Positions 1 through 7,994 of a stretch of DNA of 64,000 nt are shown one piece after another. The stretch is from Neoroseomonas terrae (GTDB lineage: Bacteria > Pseudomonadota > Alphaproteobacteria > Acetobacterales > Acetobacteraceae), in contig NZ_JAAEDI010000032.1 of the NCBI RefSeq assembly GCF_018129025.1, positions 1-64,000 of the forward strand, in the 5' to 3' direction. The position numbers were made by a program, and so were the translations under genes. Below the pieces are notes generated by a model. That model searched no databases, was not told the origin of the DNA, and worked only from the letters and a program-made list of their open reading frames with translations. Each line of letters opens with the position of its first letter. The stretch's first letter is position 1.

Positions 1-1311
1 CTGGGCGCCGCCTGGCCGCCGCCGCGGCCCCGGCGTCGCCGCGGGCGGGCGCACGGGGTCGGCCACCTGCACCGGTGCCCCGGCCGTCAGGCGCAGCGCG
101 CCGGACGTGACGACGCGATCCCCCGGCTGCAACCCGCGCTGTACCACCGCCTGCGTGCCCGATACGACGCCGAGCGTCAGCGGACGCTGCGCCACCGTGC
201 TGTTGGCCTGCACGACGAAGGCATAAGGTCCGTCCGGCCCGCGCTGCACCGCGACCAGCGGGATCGCCACCACATCCCGCAGCAGCGCAACCTGCAGGCG
301 GATGTTCACGAAGGCGCCGGGCCACAGGCGCATGTCCTCATTCGGGAAGGTCGCCTTGAGGCGGATCGTGCCCGTCGCGGCATCCACCTGATTGTCCACC
401 GTCACCAGCGTGCCGACCGGGTTGGGCGGCGGCGGCGTGCCGTCGGCGCGCGGGATGGTCGGCTCGGGCAGCCGCGCCTCGACCTGCACCGGCCCGGCGG
501 CGAGCGCCGTCATCACCTGCGGCAGCGCCTGTTGCGGCAGGGTGAATGTCACGCTGATCGGCCGCATCTGCGTGACGGTCACGATGCCGCCCGAGCTGCT
601 CTGCACCAGATTCCCGATATCGAGCTGCCGCAGGCCGACGCGCCCGTTGATGGGCGAGCGGATCACCGTGTAGTCGAGCTGCGCCTGAGCGTTCTCGATG
701 GTCGCCTGGTCGTACTGCACCTGCGCTTCAAGCTGCGCGACGGTCGCGCGCTGCGTATCGAGCGTCTGCTGCGAGGCACCCTGCCCGCGCACCAGCGTCG
801 CATAGCGCTGGAGGTCGAGCCGCGCATTGGCGAGCTGCGCTTCCCGCTGCGCCTTGGTCGCGACGGCCTGGTCGAGCGCTGCCTGATAGGTACGCGGGTC
901 GATGCGCACCAGTACATCGCCGGCCTTCACCTCCTGGCCTTCGGTGAAGGCGATCTCGGTGATGCGGCCGGCGACCTGCGGCACGATGGTGATGGTGTTG
1001 AACGCCTGCACCGTGCCCAGCGCGTCCAGCAGGATCGGCACGTCGGTGACCGCCGCATCGGCGGTGCTGACCGGCACCGTCATGCGCCCGCGCGGCCCGC
1101 CGCTCGGGCCGAAGCCCGCCGGCGGGGCGGAGGCGGCGCGCTCAGGCTGCGGCGGCCAGGGCAGCCAGCCGCGTTGCCAGGCATACCAGCCACCGCCGGC
1201 AAGCACGGCCAGCAGCAGCAGCCAGCGCCAAAGGCGCCGGCGCCGGCGCGGGGCAGCGGTTTCCAGGGTCCGGGGAGCCTCCCGCAACGGCGGGCGCGGC
1301 AGCTCGTTCAT
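1..1311 (-). CDS. RND efflux periplasmic adaptor, MdtA-like (3' end cut by window)
   Basis: This is the membrane-fusion (HlyD/AcrA-type) subunit of a tripartite RND drug exporter, bridging an inner-membrane pump and the outer-membrane channel encoded just before it. The N-terminus has an Arg-rich segment (about residues 22-27) followed by one hydrophobic anchor (about 28-42). A beta-barrel/lipoyl region (ITIVPQVAGRITEI, then GQEVKAGDVLVRIDP), a coiled-coil hairpin rich in Ala/Gln and a second lipoyl half (DYTVIRSPINGRVGLR) follow. The ATG overlaps the stop of the upstream outer-membrane factor by 4 bases (ATGA), implying translational coupling. Only the very C-terminus lies outside the window. 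The pump gene is expected beyond position 1. Family is certain; the MdtA versus MexA/E subgroup is inferred from resemblance. Confidence 0.9.
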   Translation of the reverse strand, partial: MNELPRPPLREAPRTLETAAPRRRRRLWRWLLLLAVLAGGGWYAWQRGWLPWPPQPERAASAPPAGFGPSGGPRGRMTVPVSTADAAVTDVPILLDALGTVQAFNTITIVPQVAGRITEIAFTEGQEVKAGDVLVRIDPRTYQAALDQAVATKAQREAQLANARLDLQRYATLVRGQGASQQTLDTQRATVAQLEAQVQYDQATIENAQAQLDYTVIRSPINGRVGLRQLDIGNLVQSSSGGIVTVTQMRPISVTFTLPQQALPQVMTALAAGPVQVEARLPEPTIPRADGTPPPPNPVGTLVTVDNQVDAATGTIRLKATFPNEDMRLWPGAFVNIRLQVALLRDVVAIPLVAVQRGPDGPYAFVVQANSTVAQRPLTLGVVSGTQAVVQRGLQPGDRVVTSGALRLTAGAPVQVADPVRPPAATPGPRRRPGGAQ

Positions 1312-2777
1312 GGGGTCGGCCCTCCGGCGGCGGCAAGCGCGGCGCGAATGCTCCCGACCGTCCAACCGCCGCCGAGCGCGGTGAACAGCGTGGCGGCCGC
1401 CTGCAGCCGCGACGTCTGTGCCTGCGTCAGCGCCAGGCGGGCGTTGAACAGGCTCGACTGCGTGGTCAGCACCGTCAGCAGGTCGATCGTTCCTGCGCGG
1501 AATTGCGCGTCGGCGATATCATAGGCCCGCTCGGCCGCCTGCACGCGCGCCATCTGCAGCGTCACCGTCTCCCGGCTGCGCTGAAGGGCGGAAAGGCTCG
1601 TCTCGGTGTCGCGCAGCGCCGCGAGGATGGTCTGCTGGTAGTTCGCCAGCAGTTCCTCCCGCCGGGCGCGCGTCTGGGCAAGCTGGGCGCGGAGCGCGCC
1701 GCCGTCGAAGATCGTCTGCGTCAGCCCCGCGGCGATGCTGTAGATCGTTGCACCCGGGCGCAGCAGCGTCTGCAGCGCGACGCTCTGCAGGCCGCCTTCC
1801 GCCGTGAGCACGATGTTGGGGAACAGCGCGGCGCGCGCGACCGTGACGTCCGCGCTCGCGGCGGCGAGGTTCGCCTCGGCCAGCCGCACATCCGGTCGGC
1901 GCGCCAGCACCGCGGCGGGCAGGCCGGGCATGATCTCCGGCACGCGGATGCCGGCGAGACGCTGCGTCGCCACCGTGATCTCGGCCGGCTGCATCCCGGC
2001 GAGCGCTGCGAGGGCATAGGTGTTGGCCTCGACCGCCTGTTGCAGCGGCGGCACCTGCGCGCGCTGCTGCGCCACGACCGATTCCTGTTGTGCGACATCG
2101 AGGCCCGTCGCCGTCCCGACCGACAGCCGCTGCCGCAGGATGCCAAGCGTGCGGTCCGCGATGCGCAAATTCTCGTGCTGGTTCGCGAGCTGCTCCTGGG
2201 CGCCGAGCAGGTCGAACAGCGTGCTCGCCACCGCCGACTGGGTGGCGAGCGCCACCGTGCCGATGCCGAACTCCGCGGCGGTGACGCTGTCGCGAGCCGC
2301 CTGTTCCTGCGCCGCCAGCCCGCCCCAGAAGTCGATCTGGTAGCTGGCCTGGAGGGAGCCGCCATAGCGCCGGCCGGCGTTGGCCGGCGTGCCCGGGGTG
2401 GCGGAGGTGCCACGGCTCCGCCCGATCGAAGCGCTGCCCTCGACCAGCGGCAATAGCTGGGCGCCCGCGATGCGCAGCGATTCGTCCGCCTGTCGCATCC
2501 GGGCGATCGCCGCGGCGAGGTCGAAGTTGCGGGCCATCGCCGCGTCCATCAGGCGGTCGAGCTCGGGGGCGCCGAAGGCGCGCCACCAGGCCGGGTCGGG
2601 TGCGGGCGCCGCCTCTGCCGGGGCCCGGCCGGCGACGAAGCGCCCGGGGGCCGCGATGCCGGAGTCAGCCGGCTCGATCGGCAGGGCGCAGGCGGCCAGG
2701 GCCATCGTCAGCAGCAGGGCACGCGGTGCCGGACCGACGCGCAGGGGTGGCGGAACAGATTGAACGAATTCGGACAT
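1308..2777 (-). CDS. RND efflux outer-membrane factor, NodT/OprM family lipoprotein
   Basis: Outer-membrane channel of a tripartite efflux system, about 489 residues, the usual family length. The chosen ATG gives a short N-terminus ending in a lipobox (about MALAAC), so it is probably acylated and sorted to the outer membrane. An open frame continues upstream for 152 codons, but that part only translates an intergenic repeat and was excluded. The body shows the duplicated TolC/OEP pattern: WWRAFGAPELDRLMDAA near the N-terminus, RPDVRLAEANLAAASADV in the middle and FDGGALRAQLAQTRARREE in the second repeat. It is first in the operon, with the adaptor overlapping its stop. A Fur-like palindrome lies about 90 bases upstream of the start. 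Confidence 0.93.
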   Translation of the reverse strand: MSEFVQSVPPPLRVGPAPRALLLTMALAACALPIEPADSGIAAPGRFVAGRAPAEAAPAPDPAWWRAFGAPELDRLMDAAMARNFDLAAAIARMRQADESLRIAGAQLLPLVEGSASIGRSRGTSATPGTPANAGRRYGGSLQASYQIDFWGGLAAQEQAARDSVTAAEFGIGTVALATQSAVASTLFDLLGAQEQLANQHENLRIADRTLGILRQRLSVGTATGLDVAQQESVVAQQRAQVPPLQQAVEANTYALAALAGMQPAEITVATQRLAGIRVPEIMPGLPAAVLARRPDVRLAEANLAAASADVTVARAALFPNIVLTAEGGLQSVALQTLLRPGATIYSIAAGLTQTIFDGGALRAQLAQTRARREELLANYQQTILAALRDTETSLSALQRSRETVTLQMARVQAAERAYDIADAQFRAGTIDLLTVLTTQSSLFNARLALTQAQTSRLQAAATLFTALGGGWTVGSIRAALAAAGGPTP

Positions 2778-2867
2778 CAGGCTGCGAGACGACCATGGGC
2801 ACACCCCTCTGGTCGCTATTTGGCTCGGCGGCGGCCCCGCCGCCAGTATCGAAAGGCAACGGTCTGT

Positions 2868-2882
2868 TGCGAATGAGTCGCG
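2868..2882 (-). promoter_or_regulatory. Fur-like 7-1-7 palindrome upstream of the efflux operon
   Basis: TGCGAATGAGTCGCG lies about 90 bases before the outer-membrane factor start. Five of seven half-site positions are complementary. It matches 12 of 15 positions of the element in front of exbB at 62234-62248. Assignment to an iron regulator is inference from resemblance to TGCGAATnATTCGCA-type Fur sites. Confidence 0.35.
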
Positions 2883-3012
2883 ATTTGCGCCTGAATCGCG
2901 GGGTGCCGCGCCATGATGTGCGGGGCGTTCCGCCGCGGACAGCAACGTTTCGATGGGCGCGGCTCTCATCAGGCGTGGGTTTGGGAAACGTTCCTGATGG
3001 CTTTGATACGTC

Positions 3013-3215
3013 CACTGTCGCAGTTGGAGGGGCGTTGCCCCTCCAAGCCACCCCAGCAAAGGCCGAAGGGCCTTTGCAAACCTAAACTTGGCGCCGGGCG
3101 ACGCGCGCAGAATCCTCCTGGGCGCGCAACTAGCCCGCCATGCCGGGCGCCAACAGCTTGCGGTCCAGGGGGTCCAACCCCCTGGCGGGGTGGTCTGGAG
3201 GGGCCGAGCCCCTCC
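3013..3215 (+). repeat. Two-armed palindromic intergenic repeat, copy A
   Basis: Left arm: hairpin GGAGGGGC-GTT-GCCCCTCC at 3026-3044, spacer AAGCCACCCCAGC, second hairpin AAAGGCCGAAGGGCCTTT, then TTGGCGCCGGGC. A variable core follows. The right arm is the same layout inverted: GGGCGCCAACAG, hairpin CCAGGGGGT-CCA-ACCCCCTGG, GGCGGGGTGG and a closing hairpin GGAGGGGC-CGA-GCCCCTCC ending at 3215. It fills the gap between two co-oriented minus-strand genes (2778-3272, 495 bases), where no gene was found. The left flank CTGTCGCAGTTGG is shared with other copies. Confidence 0.9.
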
Positions 3216-3272
3216 GGCTTTCGTGAGCCCCATATAGCGTGAAGAGACCGCGGAGGATCGCCGCGCACCTGC

Positions 3273-4538
3273 CTATCGCATCGTCACCAGCAGAACTGCC
3301 CCGCCGGCGGCGAGCCCCAGCAGCGAACCGATTCCGTAGGTCCGCCCATATTCCCGGTTGCCGAGCGTGGCGGCATAGACCGCCTTGGCGATGATGTTGC
3401 TGGCGACCGCCACGGCGATCGCCGCCGCGGCGAGGGTCGCTTCAATCACCCCTGGCACGAGTTGCGGGACTGACAGCGTGATCGCATCCACATCGGCCAG
3501 CCCCGTCACCGCCGCGATCAGGAGCACCGCCGCGCCGCCGAGCCATTCCGCGCCGAGCTTCGCTATCGCGCCGACTCCGCCGAGCAGCGCGGCCATGCGC
3601 AGCACGGACCCGATCTCGAACGGGTTGGACGGCGGGTTTGGCTCCTCCTCAGCCTTGGTGCCACGCAGCGACAGTATGGCGGCCATCGCCCCCATCCCGG
3701 CCGCGGCGGCGAGCAGCGCCGGCCAGACCACCAACCCCACCGCGGGCGAGGCGATCATCGCGAGGACGATCGTGCGCAGGCAGGACACCGCCCCCGCCAC
3801 CAGCGCCCCGGCGGCGAGCCCGCGCGCCGGCCCGTCCTTCGTCGACGCCGCGGCGTTGGACAGCGTCGTGGCGGTGGAGCTGACGAGCCCCCCCGCCGCG
3901 CCGGCCAGCAGCAGCCCGCGCTGCGCCCCGCCCAGCTTCACGGCGAGGTAGCCAAGGAAGGAAATGCCGGCGAGCAGGATCGCGAGCGTCCAGATCTTGT
4001 GCGGATTGATCCCGGCGAGCCAGGGGATCGGCCGGTCCGGCACCAGCGGCAGCGCCACCAGCGTCATCGACAGCAGCAGGATGGCCGAGCGCATCTCCGC
4101 CCAGGTGATGCGTGCCATCAGCCCATGCAGCTGCTCCCGCGCCGCAAGCAGGCCGGTCATGGCGACGGCGGCCGCCCCCGCCGCCTGCGGCTGCCCCGAC
4201 ACCGCCAGCGCGCCGAGCGCATAGGTGACGATCGCGACGACCAGGCTGGTGGCGCTGACATTGTCCTCGGCGTCGGATTCCCGCAGCGCGAAGGGCAGCA
4301 GCACGGCGACGAGGGCGAACAGCCCGGCGCCGATCGTCAGCGCCCCGCCCACCGGGCCCGCGGGCGCCGCCAGGGCGCCCATGATGCCGCCGCCGAGGCC
4401 GATGAGCCCGAAGGTGCGCACCCCGGCGGTGCGCGTACCGGGCGATGCGTCGCGTTCCCGCCAGTGGCGTTCCGCGCCCACCAGGAGCCCGATCGCCAGC
4501 GCGACCGCCAGGTGGTGAATCAGAGTCTCCCCATTCAT
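3273..4538 (-). CDS. MgtC/SapB-type membrane protein with DUF4010 domain
   Basis: Integral membrane protein of 421 residues. The N-terminal third has the MgtC/SapB signature (AIGLLVGAERHWRER, then GVRTFGLIGLGGGIMG), followed by a run of hydrophobic helices typical of the C-terminal DUF4010 half. Glycine/alanine-rich segments such as LAGAAGGLVSSTATTLSNAA are characteristic of this family. About ten to twelve membrane segments are visible. No biochemical role is established; MgtC relatives are linked to magnesium stress and membrane potential, but this long form should not be equated with MgtC. It stands alone on the minus strand, with repeat copy A beyond its stop and the divergent MoeB-like gene 80 bases upstream. 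Confidence 0.85.
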   Translation of the reverse strand: MNGETLIHHLAVALAIGLLVGAERHWRERDASPGTRTAGVRTFGLIGLGGGIMGALAAPAGPVGGALTIGAGLFALVAVLLPFALRESDAEDNVSATSLVVAIVTYALGALAVSGQPQAAGAAAVAMTGLLAAREQLHGLMARITWAEMRSAILLLSMTLVALPLVPDRPIPWLAGINPHKIWTLAILLAGISFLGYLAVKLGGAQRGLLLAGAAGGLVSSTATTLSNAAASTKDGPARGLAAGALVAGAVSCLRTIVLAMIASPAVGLVVWPALLAAAAGMGAMAAILSLRGTKAEEEPNPPSNPFEIGSVLRMAALLGGVGAIAKLGAEWLGGAAVLLIAAVTGLADVDAITLSVPQLVPGVIEATLAAAAIAVAVASNIIAKAVYAATLGNREYGRTYGIGSLLGLAAGGAVLLVTMR

Positions 4539-4618
4539 CGGAGCATTTCGCGCAGCAACGCCACTGGCGGCAAGCGCCGCCTTGCGCCGGGACGGCCGCC
4601 GCGCCCATATCCCGGACC

Positions 4619-5443
4619 ATGGAGCTCGACTTCACCGAAGCGGAACTGCACCGTTATTCCCGTCACATCCTGTTGCAGGAAGTGGGCGCGGTCGGGCAGG
4701 CGCGGCTGCGCGCGGCGCGGGTGCTGGTGGTCGGTGCCGGTGGGCTCGGCTCGCCCCTCGCGCTGTACCTGGCCGCGGCGGGGGTCGGCACCATCGGGCT
4801 GATAGACGACGACCGGCTGGAACTGTCGAACCTGCAGCGCCAGATCGCCCACACGACCGACCGCATCGGCCGCAACAAGGCCGAGAGTGCGGCCGAGACG
4901 CTGCATGCGCTGAACCCCGCGACCATCGTCGAGGTACATGCGCGGCGCATGGATGCGGAAGCGGCGCAGGACCTGATCCCGCGCTACGACGTCGTTTGCG
5001 ACGGCACCGACAATTTCGCGACGCGCTTCCTGATCGGCGACGCCTGCCATCTGCTGGGCCGGCCGCTGGTGAGTGCCGCGGTGCTGCGCTTCGAGGGGCA
5101 GCTCTCGGTCTTCGCCGGGCATGACGGCGTCTGCCCCTGCCACCGCTGCCTGAACCCAGAACCGCCACCGGAAGGGCTGGTGCCGACCTGCTCCGAGGCC
5201 GGCGTCCTCGGTGCGGTGACCGGGGTGATGGGCACGCTCCAGGCGACCGAGGTGTTGAAGCTGATCATGGGCATCGGCGACCCGCTGAAGGGCCGGCTGC
5301 TGCTTTGGGATGCGCTGGATGCGCGCTTCCGCACCGTGCGGCTGAAACGAGACCCGGCCTGCGCGCTGTGCGGTCCCGATGCGACGATCCGCGACCTGTC
5401 CGCGCACCGGGACATGGCAGGCCCCGTCTGCGCGGTCGGATGA
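4619..5443 (+). CDS. moeB: HesA/MoeB/ThiF-family adenylyltransferase (MoeB-like)
   Basis: Predicted to adenylate the C-terminal Gly-Gly of a ubiquitin-fold sulfur carrier (MoaD or ThiS), for molybdopterin or thiazole synthesis in the cytoplasm. It starts with the typical RYSRHILLQEVG motif. The ATP-binding loop VVGAGGLGSP lies near residues 37-46, IDDDRLELSNLQRQ follows, and the catalytic cysteine region is LVPTCSEAGVLG. Two zinc-ligand pairs are visible: CPCHRC and, near the C-terminus, CALC. At 274 residues it fits MoeB (about 250) without a rhodanese domain. ATG 4619 was chosen over an upstream in-frame start because homologues begin at this motif. The stop overlaps the next gene (ATGA). 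MoeB versus ThiF cannot be settled without a neighbouring carrier gene. Confidence 0.9.
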   Translation: MELDFTEAELHRYSRHILLQEVGAVGQARLRAARVLVVGAGGLGSPLALYLAAAGVGTIGLIDDDRLELSNLQRQIAHTTDRIGRNKAESAAETLHALNPATIVEVHARRMDAEAAQDLIPRYDVVCDGTDNFATRFLIGDACHLLGRPLVSAAVLRFEGQLSVFAGHDGVCPCHRCLNPEPPPEGLVPTCSEAGVLGAVTGVMGTLQATEVLKLIMGIGDPLKGRLLLWDALDARFRTVRLKRDPACALCGPDATIRDLSAHRDMAGPVCAVG

Positions 5444-6144
5444 GGCGCGCCCTCGTCACCGGCGGCGCCAGCCCCATCGGCGCGGCGATCTGCCGTGCGC
5501 TTGCCCGCGACGGATGCCGCGTCATCGTGCATGGCCATGCGAACGCCGCCGCCGCCGCTGCGCTGGCGGTCGAGATCGGTGGCGAGCACGCCACCTTCGA
5601 CGTGACCGATCACGGCGCGGCGCAGCGTGCGGTTGATGCCCTGCTCGAACCCGGGCCGATCCAGGTGCTGGTGCATAACGCCGGCATCCATGACGACGTG
5701 CCGATGGCCGCGATGACCGAAGCGCAATGGCGCGGTGTCATGGCCGTCTCGCTCGACGGCTTCTTCCACGTGGCGCGGCCGCTGCTGCTGCCGATGATGG
5801 GCACGCGCAACGGGCGGATCGTCGCGATGTCCTCCGTTTCAGCCATCATGGGCAATCGCGGGCAGGCGAACTACGCCGCCGCCAAGGCCGGGCTGATCGG
5901 CGCCGTGCGCGCGCTCTCGCTGGAATGTGCGCCCCGCGGCGTGACCGTGAATGCCGTTGCCCCGGGGTTGATCGACAGCCCCGCCATCGCCGCCACGGTG
6001 CTGCCGGAGACGGTGCGGCAACTCGTGCCCGCGCGACGCCTCGGCCGGGCGGAGGAAGTCGCGGAACTCGTCGCCTTCCTCTGCTCCGACCGCGCCGCCT
6101 ACATCAGCGGGCAGGCCATCTCGATCAACGGCGGGATGGCGTAG
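5440..6144 (+). CDS. FabG-like short-chain dehydrogenase/reductase
   Basis: Cytosolic NAD(P)-dependent oxidoreductase of 234 residues, resembling 3-oxoacyl-ACP reductases. The nucleotide-binding loop is TGGASPIG near the N-terminus, unusual in having Ser-Pro where most members have Arg-Gly or Ser-Gly. HNAGI is the structural NNAG-type motif. The catalytic Ser (MSSVSAI), Tyr and Lys (NYAAAKAG) are all present, and the C-terminus ends ISGQAISINGGMA as in FabG. It is translationally coupled to the MoeB-like gene by a 4-base overlap. The natural substrate is unknown; a secondary fatty-acid or polyketide reductase is plausible because a halogenase-like flavoenzyme and a GT2 enzyme lie 1-3 kb away, but that link is weak. 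Confidence 0.87.
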   Translation: MRRALVTGGASPIGAAICRALARDGCRVIVHGHANAAAAAALAVEIGGEHATFDVTDHGAAQRAVDALLEPGPIQVLVHNAGIHDDVPMAAMTEAQWRGVMAVSLDGFFHVARPLLLPMMGTRNGRIVAMSSVSAIMGNRGQANYAAAKAGLIGAVRALSLECAPRGVTVNAVAPGLIDSPAIAATVLPETVRQLVPARRLGRAEEVAELVAFLCSDRAAYISGQAISINGGMA

Positions 6145-6246
6145 GTCCTAGCTCTCGATCGGATGGCACCGGCCCACGCCCCACCCGGCTACCAAACGGC
6201 GGTATGCCGAATCTTGATTACCTTGCTGGTTCCGGCGGTGGAGATC

Positions 6247-6541
6247 GGAGGGGCTCTGCCCCTCCGAACCACCCCGCCAGGGGGTTGGACCCCCTGGACC
6301 GCAATCTGCTGGCGCCGGGCACAGCAGCGGGTCCGGGAGTCGTTCCTGCCCGCGGCGCACGACACCAGGTGGAGGTTTGCAAAGGCCCTTCGGCCTATGC
6401 GGGCCCCATTCACACTGCCGAGGCAATGTGAATGGGTACCCGTGCCGGGGTAGGGTTCGGGAAGGGGCAGCGCCCCTTCCTGATCCAACCGCTACCGCAA
6501 ATCTTCGCGCATAGGGGGCGACGCCCCTCCAACCGCGACAG
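6247..6541 (-). repeat. Two-armed palindromic intergenic repeat, copy B (inverted, with inserted hairpin)
   Basis: Same element as copy A but in the opposite orientation. The right-arm terminal hairpin is at 6247-6265 and the CAGGGGGTTGGACCCCCTG hairpin follows. Beyond the AAAGGCCCTTCGGCCT stem there is extra sequence containing a hairpin at 6405-6436 (arms CCCATTCACA and TGTGAATGGG) and a GGAAGGGGC-AGC-GCCCCTTCC hairpin at 6460-6480. The conserved outer flank (reverse complement of CTGTCGCGGTTGG) ends near 6541. It lies between convergent genes. The gap 6145-6614 holds no gene. Confidence 0.85.
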
Positions 6542-6614
6542 CGCAAGTATCAGACCAATCAGTCGCAAAATCGGAGACCGGGCCGGTGCCGTTTCCGACA
6601 AACTGCGAAATGCT

Positions 6615-7172
6615 CTAGCGCGGCTGGCCCGCCGGCAGAGCCGGGAAGGCGCCGTCCGGGATCGAGCCCACCGGCAGTTCCGACACGCCTTCGGTCAGGC
6701 GGCGTGAGGAGCGTGCGCTCGCCGTGGCGCTTTGCGGCGCGGTGCGGGCGGCGGGGGTCGCGCGGCTCACCGTGTCAGGCTGCGTCCGCAGGATCGCCCC
6801 CTCCAGCGCCCGCACCCGGTCGTTATAGGCGGCATGGATGCGTGCGCCGTCGTAGTCCAGGTTCACGCTGTTGACGTAGCGGATCGAGAACGTGCGCACG
6901 TCATAGGAGATATCGACGGTCATCTGGTGGCTGCGCCAGGAATTCGTCGCTCGCAGCAGGCCGTAGCGCACGGGCTGGACGGTCCAGCCGGTCTGCGTCG
7001 CGGCGGCGCGGCGGATCTGGGATTCGCGGTCAGCCATGTTGCCGTTGCCGGGGAACTGCCCGCCGACGCTCTCATAGATCGGTGCCTCGCGGCAGGCGCC
7101 GAGGCCCAGGCTTGCGCCCACCGCCACCAGCGCCGGCATTCCGCCGCGCAGCATCTCACGCCGTTGGAGCAT
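6615..7172 (-). CDS. Small predicted lipoprotein of unknown function
   Basis: 185 residues. A hydrophobic N-terminus ends in a lipobox-like LGLGAC, so it is probably a membrane-anchored lipoprotein. The start at 7172 is backed by AGGAG seven bases upstream; it overlaps the glycosyltransferase stop by 17 bases. An alternative ATG at 7154 would lose the ribosome-binding site. The central part (YDVRTFSIRYVNSVNLDYDG, then IHAAYNDRVRALEGAI) looks like a compact alpha/beta domain, followed by a low-complexity Ser/Ala/Arg tail. I do not recognise the family. The same-strand overlap with the GT2 gene suggests one operon and a possible role in the envelope. Confidence 0.75.
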   Translation of the reverse strand: MLQRREMLRGGMPALVAVGASLGLGACREAPIYESVGGQFPGNGNMADRESQIRRAAATQTGWTVQPVRYGLLRATNSWRSHQMTVDISYDVRTFSIRYVNSVNLDYDGARIHAAYNDRVRALEGAILRTQPDTVSRATPAARTAPQSATASARSSRRLTEGVSELPVGSIPDGAFPALPAGQPR

Positions 7173-7962
7173 CCCGTTTCTCCTGACTTTCCTGCCGCAG
7201 ACTGCGCCACAGTCCCACCGGGTCCATGCCGCGTGCCAGCAGCTTTCCGGCGACCATGATGACGATCCGGGCGATGTCCGCAACGGGCCGGAAATGACTG
7301 GCCCGTTGCAGTGTCGGCCCGTAAAGCGCCGGAATTTCCGCCGCCACCGTCATGATGCCGGCCCGCGCCGCATCGATCAGGATCTCGCTTTCGAAGGAGA
7401 AGCGGCGCGCGCGGCCGTCATACCGCGCAAGGTCGGCCAGCGCGGCGGTCGGATAGATGCGGAAGCCGGATTGGCTGTCCGCCACCGGGTGGCGCGCGGC
7501 CCAGGAGATCCAGAAATCCGCCACGCGATTGGCCCGGCGGCGCGCTGCCGGCTGCCCGGCCGCACCGCGCCGGGATCCGATCACGATGACGCCCGGGCCG
7601 GCGAGGGCAAGCAGCCGCGGAAGATCCTCCGGCCGATGCTGGCCGTCGCCGTCCAGCGTCACGACCAGGGCGGCGCCCATCGCCGTCGCATGCCGCATGC
7701 CCCGCCGCAGCGCCGCGCCCTTTCCTTCGTTCGAAGCGCAGCGCAGCACCGTCGCCCCGGCTGCTTTGGCGATCGCGGCGGTGTCGTCCGTCGACCCGTC
7801 GTCAACCACCAGGACCGACAGGCCCGGCATGACCGTGCAGAGCCGCCTGACCACGCCGGCGATCGTCGCCGCTTCCTGATAGGCGGGGATGAGGGCCACG
7901 AGCGGCGGCGATGTGGACGAGGTTGCGTCGGTCACGGGAAACCGGCTGGAATGGGCCGTCAT
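7156..7962 (-). CDS. Family 2 glycosyltransferase (DPM/DPG-synthase-like)
   Basis: 268-residue GT-A-fold glycosyltransferase, probably moving a sugar from a nucleotide donor to a polyprenyl phosphate or another lipid acceptor at the inner membrane. Visible motifs: VALIPAYQEAATI at the start of the fold, VVDDGSTDDT for the donor site and the metal-binding LDGDGQH, followed by the family motif SQSGFRIYP. There is no C-terminal membrane pair, only a hydrophobic stretch (ARIVIMVAGKLLARG), so association is peripheral or through partners. It is co-directional with and overlaps the small lipoprotein gene, and is divergent from the halogenase-like gene 32 bases away. GT2 enzymes, SDRs and halogenase-like flavoproteins occur together in aryl-polyene-type clusters, but ketosynthases are not visible here. 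Confidence 0.88.
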   Translation of the reverse strand: MTAHSSRFPVTDATSSTSPPLVALIPAYQEAATIAGVVRRLCTVMPGLSVLVVDDGSTDDTAAIAKAAGATVLRCASNEGKGAALRRGMRHATAMGAALVVTLDGDGQHRPEDLPRLLALAGPGVIVIGSRRGAAGQPAARRRANRVADFWISWAARHPVADSQSGFRIYPTAALADLARYDGRARRFSFESEILIDAARAGIMTVAAEIPALYGPTLQRASHFRPVADIARIVIMVAGKLLARGMDPVGLWRSLRQESQEKRDAPTA

Positions 7963-7994
7963 CCTACAGTCGGACCGCGTCGGGGCACAGGATC

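Noticed and set aside
2913..3268. Short open frames crossing repeat copy A (and equivalents in other copies)
   Set aside because: They read PKGLCKP and GPGGPTPW-type peptides from the hairpins themselves; the same peptides recur at every copy in either strand, so they are repeat translations and not genes.
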